From: Fangia hongkongensis FSC776 = DSM 21703
GTDB taxonomy: Bacteria > Pseudomonadota > Gammaproteobacteria > Francisellales > Francisellaceae
Assembly (NCBI RefSeq): GCF_000379445.1
Contig: NZ_KB902272.1
Location: 1 to 64,000 of the forward strand
Direction of reading: 5' to 3'
DNA length: 64,000 bases
Shown here: positions 61,435 to 64,000 of the stretch, in pieces
How the letters are laid out: every line of letters begins with the position of its first letter
Position numbering within the stretch: the stretch's first letter is position 1
Notes under the pieces: model-generated
Seen by the model: the letters and a program-made list of their open reading frames with translations, nothing else
What the model was told of the DNA's origin: nothing
Databases searched by the model: none
Program-made: the position numbers and the translations under genes

Positions 61435-62175
61435 GTGTTTTCAAGTCCATTTATCGGTGAGTTATTGGGATGTTTGACTTTGATTTTGCTAGGTGGTGGT
61501 GTTGTTGCTGGTGTGCTTTTGAAACAATCAAAAGCGGAGAATAGTGGTTGGATTGTGATTACGACAGGCTGGGGATTTGCGGTAATGATGGGTGTTTTTA
61601 TCGCGCAAGCAGGGGGCTCCCCCCAGGGTGATATCAACCCGGTGGTGACTTTGGCAAAATATTTTTTAGGCACGTATCATTCCTTTTCACATGTAATTAC
61701 TTTATGGATAGCACAAATATTAGGGTGTTTTTTAGGTGGGGTGCTTGTTTGGCTTTGCTACTTACCACATTGGCGGTTTACTGAAAATAAACACTTCAAG
61801 TTAATGGTTTTTTCTACTTATCCCGCTTTAAGACATAAAGGCTGTAATTTCTTAACTGAATTAATTGCGACAACACTATTAATTGTATTTGTGGGTGCGT
61901 TAACCGTTTATGGAAAGAGCCTACCATTTGCCAATGGGACCGTGCCTTATATTTTTGGCTTTGCGGTGTGGGGCATTGGTTTATCCTTAGGTGGACCAAC
62001 AGGATATGCTATTAATCCTGCACGTGATTTAGGACCAAGAATTGCACATGCTGTTTTGCCTATCTCTGGCAAAGGTGATAGTGACTGGGGCTATGCTTGG
62101 GTGCCTATTTTAGGCCCTGTATGTGGCAGTATACTTGGTGTTGTTATTATTATCTTATTTATGAAAGGAGCTTAA
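61435..62175 (+). CDS. MIP-family glycerol facilitator/aquaporin
   Basis: 246 residues from GTG, with GAGGG upstream. Six spans. The first pore motif reads DINPVVTLAK (N-P-V in place of N-P-A). The second is YAINPARDLGPR, whose Asp after Arg is typical of glycerol-conducting GlpF-type channels. It has the length expected. The GFA gene follows after 3 bases. Confidence 0.9.
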   Translation: MFSSPFIGELLGCLTLILLGGGVVAGVLLKQSKAENSGWIVITTGWGFAVMMGVFIAQAGGSPQGDINPVVTLAKYFLGTYHSFSHVITLWIAQILGCFLGGVLVWLCYLPHWRFTENKHFKLMVFSTYPALRHKGCNFLTELIATTLLIVFVGALTVYGKSLPFANGTVPYIFGFAVWGIGLSLGGPTGYAINPARDLGPRIAHAVLPISGKGDSDWGYAWVPILGPVCGSILGVVIIILFMKGA

Positions 62176-62178
62176 GCT

Positions 62179-62592
62179 ATGAAATATTCTGGAAGTTGTT
62201 TTTGTCAAAAAGTGAAGCTTGAGATGAACTCAGAGCCACTAAAGCTACTTAACTGTCACTGTAAAGATTGTCAAAAGTGGACCGGATGTGCTTATGAAAC
62301 GGCAGTTGTATTTGATGTGGAGACAGTGAAAGTGAATGGGAAGATTAAGTTTTTTGATAGCTTATCGGATCAAGGTAATACGGTTTCAAGAGGGTTTTGT
62401 CCTGATTGCGGTGGGGCTTTTATGAATAAAAGTACAGGCTTGCCAGATAAGGCAATCGTTTATGCTGGGGTCATTGACTGGGATAAGATGCCAAGCTTAA
62501 GTGCTGAAATCTATTATGACAATGTATGGTTTTCTTCTTGTATGTTGTCAGATACAAAGAAATTTCAGGGGTATTTCTCACAAGAGCTTTAG
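62179..62592 (+). CDS. GFA-family zinc protein
   Basis: 137 residues. Zinc ligands in GSCFCQKVKL, LNCHCKDCQKWTG and FCPDCGGAF (C-x-C, C-x-C-x2-C, C-x2-C), the pattern of the GFA/CENP-V family once named glutathione-dependent formaldehyde-activating enzyme. The function of most members is unproven. Likely co-transcribed with the aquaporin gene. Confidence 0.88.
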   Translation: MKYSGSCFCQKVKLEMNSEPLKLLNCHCKDCQKWTGCAYETAVVFDVETVKVNGKIKFFDSLSDQGNTVSRGFCPDCGGAFMNKSTGLPDKAIVYAGVIDWDKMPSLSAEIYYDNVWFSSCMLSDTKKFQGYFSQEL

Positions 62593-62819
62593 TTGGTAAG
62601 TAAACTCCCTAGCAAATCGTCTTTGCATTTTTATATAAAAACTTGTAGATTATTAACACAATCATGAATATCATGGTTCCGTTGTAAAGTATATATAGCT
62701 TTTGGGCTGAAATTCTCAATAAGAAGATCAGTTAGGGTGGAAAAGTAGATATGACTTTATGCATTTAATTAATAAGTAAATGAATAAATAAAGCATAACG
62801 AAAGAGGGGTAGCATTCAA

Positions 62820-64000
62820 ATGTCTCAGCATGTAAGTGCCAATGCACAGTATAGAAGAATTGTATATATGATTTGTCTTATTGGTGCACTAGGAGGGTTA
62901 TTATTTGGTCTTGATCAAGGGTTTATTGCCAACTCACTGGCAACGATTGATAAAGTATATGGATTAACAACAGAGCAGGGTGAGCACTACTCGGCGGTGC
63001 TTGCTTGGGGCGGTATTTTAGGGGCGCTATTAAGTGGACTGTTTGCACGCTTTTTAGGTCGAAAAAAAGTGCTTGTGTTGGCAGGGTTTTTATTTACCTT
63101 GCTATCACTTATCTCATCACTACTACCACCTTTGGGTATATTAACGGCGTGTAGATTTGGTTTAGGATTCGCTGTTGGTATTGCCTCTTTTACAGTGCCA
63201 CTTTATCTATCTGAAACAGCGCCAACCTCCATTCGTGGTGGCATGGCGACCTTATTTCAGTTAATGATTACAATTGGTATTTTCTTAATCGCAGTGACAA
63301 ACGTTGCAATTGCTAAAGTACTTGGACATTTTGAAATTTCACTTAGCCTTATGTTTGGTGTGATTGTGCTATTTGCTGCAATCATGTTTTTGGGTAGTCT
63401 TTTCTTGCCAGAAAGTCCGCGTTGGTTGATGCTCAAAGGGCGTGAAGTAGAGGCGAGAAAGGTTCTGGCTCGCGTACGTGAATCTCAAGAAGTGATTGAA
63501 GAGGAAGTCTCTGAAATCAAAGAGAGTATTCGTGTAAACCAAGGAAGTGGGGCCGCGATGCTTTCTAAAGGGTATTTTTGGAAAATATTAGTTGTGGGTG
63601 TTGTTTTGCAAATGTTCCAGCAGTTAGTTGGCATTAACATGATGATCTATTATGCGCCAACTATTTTTGGCTATGCTGGCATGACAGGCATTATTGCACT
63701 TTTGGCTATTCCAACGGTGAATATGTTATTTACTTTCCCAGCGATTAAGTGGATTGATAAATGGGGTAGAAAAAAGCTTTTATATATGGGTGCAACAGTG
63801 ATGATGATTTCAATGTTTGCAGCTGGATTTGCCTTTTTATCTATTGCTCACTCAGCGCCAGGAGCTATTTCTAAAACAGTGCTACTGTTATCAGCCGTAG
63901 TCTATATCTTTGGCTTTGCTTGCTCATGGGGACCTGTTGCATGGGTGATTTGTGCAGAGGTATTTCCACTTAAAGGCAGAGAAATTGGCATGACGGTTAC
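62820..64000 (+). CDS. MFS sugar:proton symporter, truncated by window end
   Basis: 394 residues are visible, open at the right edge. Start MSQHVSANAQYRRIVYM, then GALGGLLFGLDQGFIANSL (first span with the sugar porter G-x-D-x-G), RFLGRKKVLVLAG (motif A), LPESPRWLMLKGR (P-E-S-P-R-W), FQQLVGINMMIYYAPTIFG (Q-Q-x-x-G-I-N) and WGPVAWVICAEVFPLKGRE. This is the XylE/GalP/AraE family. The sugar carried cannot be told. Confidence 0.92.
   Translation, partial: MSQHVSANAQYRRIVYMICLIGALGGLLFGLDQGFIANSLATIDKVYGLTTEQGEHYSAVLAWGGILGALLSGLFARFLGRKKVLVLAGFLFTLLSLISSLLPPLGILTACRFGLGFAVGIASFTVPLYLSETAPTSIRGGMATLFQLMITIGIFLIAVTNVAIAKVLGHFEISLSLMFGVIVLFAAIMFLGSLFLPESPRWLMLKGREVEARKVLARVRESQEVIEEEVSEIKESIRVNQGSGAAMLSKGYFWKILVVGVVLQMFQQLVGINMMIYYAPTIFGYAGMTGIIALLAIPTVNMLFTFPAIKWIDKWGRKKLLYMGATVMMISMFAAGFAFLSIAHSAPGAISKTVLLLSAVVYIFGFACSWGPVAWVICAEVFPLKGREIGMTV

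Overview
This is a chromosomal window from an AT-rich, Gram-negative gammaproteobacterium related to Francisella, most likely the Francisellaceae/Fastidiosibacteraceae group (inference). Several traits point there. There is a free-standing, divergent second RNA polymerase alpha subunit, a fused FolK-FolP, and a lepB-rnc-truB-rnr gene order. There is also an orphan PmrA/QseB-like response regulator and the PdxS/PdxT route to vitamin B6. OmpA-type barrels, LPS genes (kdsA) and lipoproteins indicate an outer membrane.

Bases 1-13.3 kb are an accessory island. It starts with a partial IS1-family element at the window edge, which cuts the first of five related genes. All five encode the same half of a Hint (hedgehog/intein-type) domain, ending in a V-H-N motif, followed by different C-terminal domains. 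Two of these C-terminal domains contain F-box-like segments. Each gene has a palindrome of the GTAT/ATAC type centred about 66-73 bp before its start codon. The island also holds a very large exported G8/CEMIP-like beta-helix protein, two inverted copies of a 167-bp MITE-like repeat, a small exported protein and a 58-residue exported peptide. A purine permease and a thioesterase-SDR pair sit between the Hint genes and the second repeat copy. No immunity-type genes accompany the Hint genes, so host-directed effectors are a reasonable (unproven) reading.

Bases 13.3-45.7 kb are mostly housekeeping: a dihydroorotate dehydrogenase-type flavoprotein, rnr-truB-rnc-lepB, dnaX (with an A8 tract positioned to give a short gamma form), a response regulator, a TcyP-like symporter, PAP2 phosphatase, rsfS, trkA, cobalamin adenosyltransferase, kdsA, udk, a Bcr/CflA exporter, PBP4, folB-folKP, the second rpoA, rpiA, an Aas-like protein with a degenerate acyltransferase site, an S53 serine-carboxyl peptidase, an FMN-binding glutamate synthase-like protein, pdxST, mutM, rho and trxA.

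Bases 45.9-64 kb carry envelope genes (GDSL lipoprotein, barrel proteins, OmpA) and a compact arginine operon: GNAT-ArgG fusion, argC, argF', argB, argE, argH. This operon resembles the Bacteroidetes acylated-citrulline pathway, lacks argD, and its transcarbamylase carries Ala at the residue that separates acetyl- from succinyl-ornithine enzymes. The end of the window has ampD, a BtuF-like protein, a divergent kinase-like protein, an aquaglyceroporin, a GFA protein and a truncated sugar porter. I saw no rRNA, tRNA or CRISPR array.
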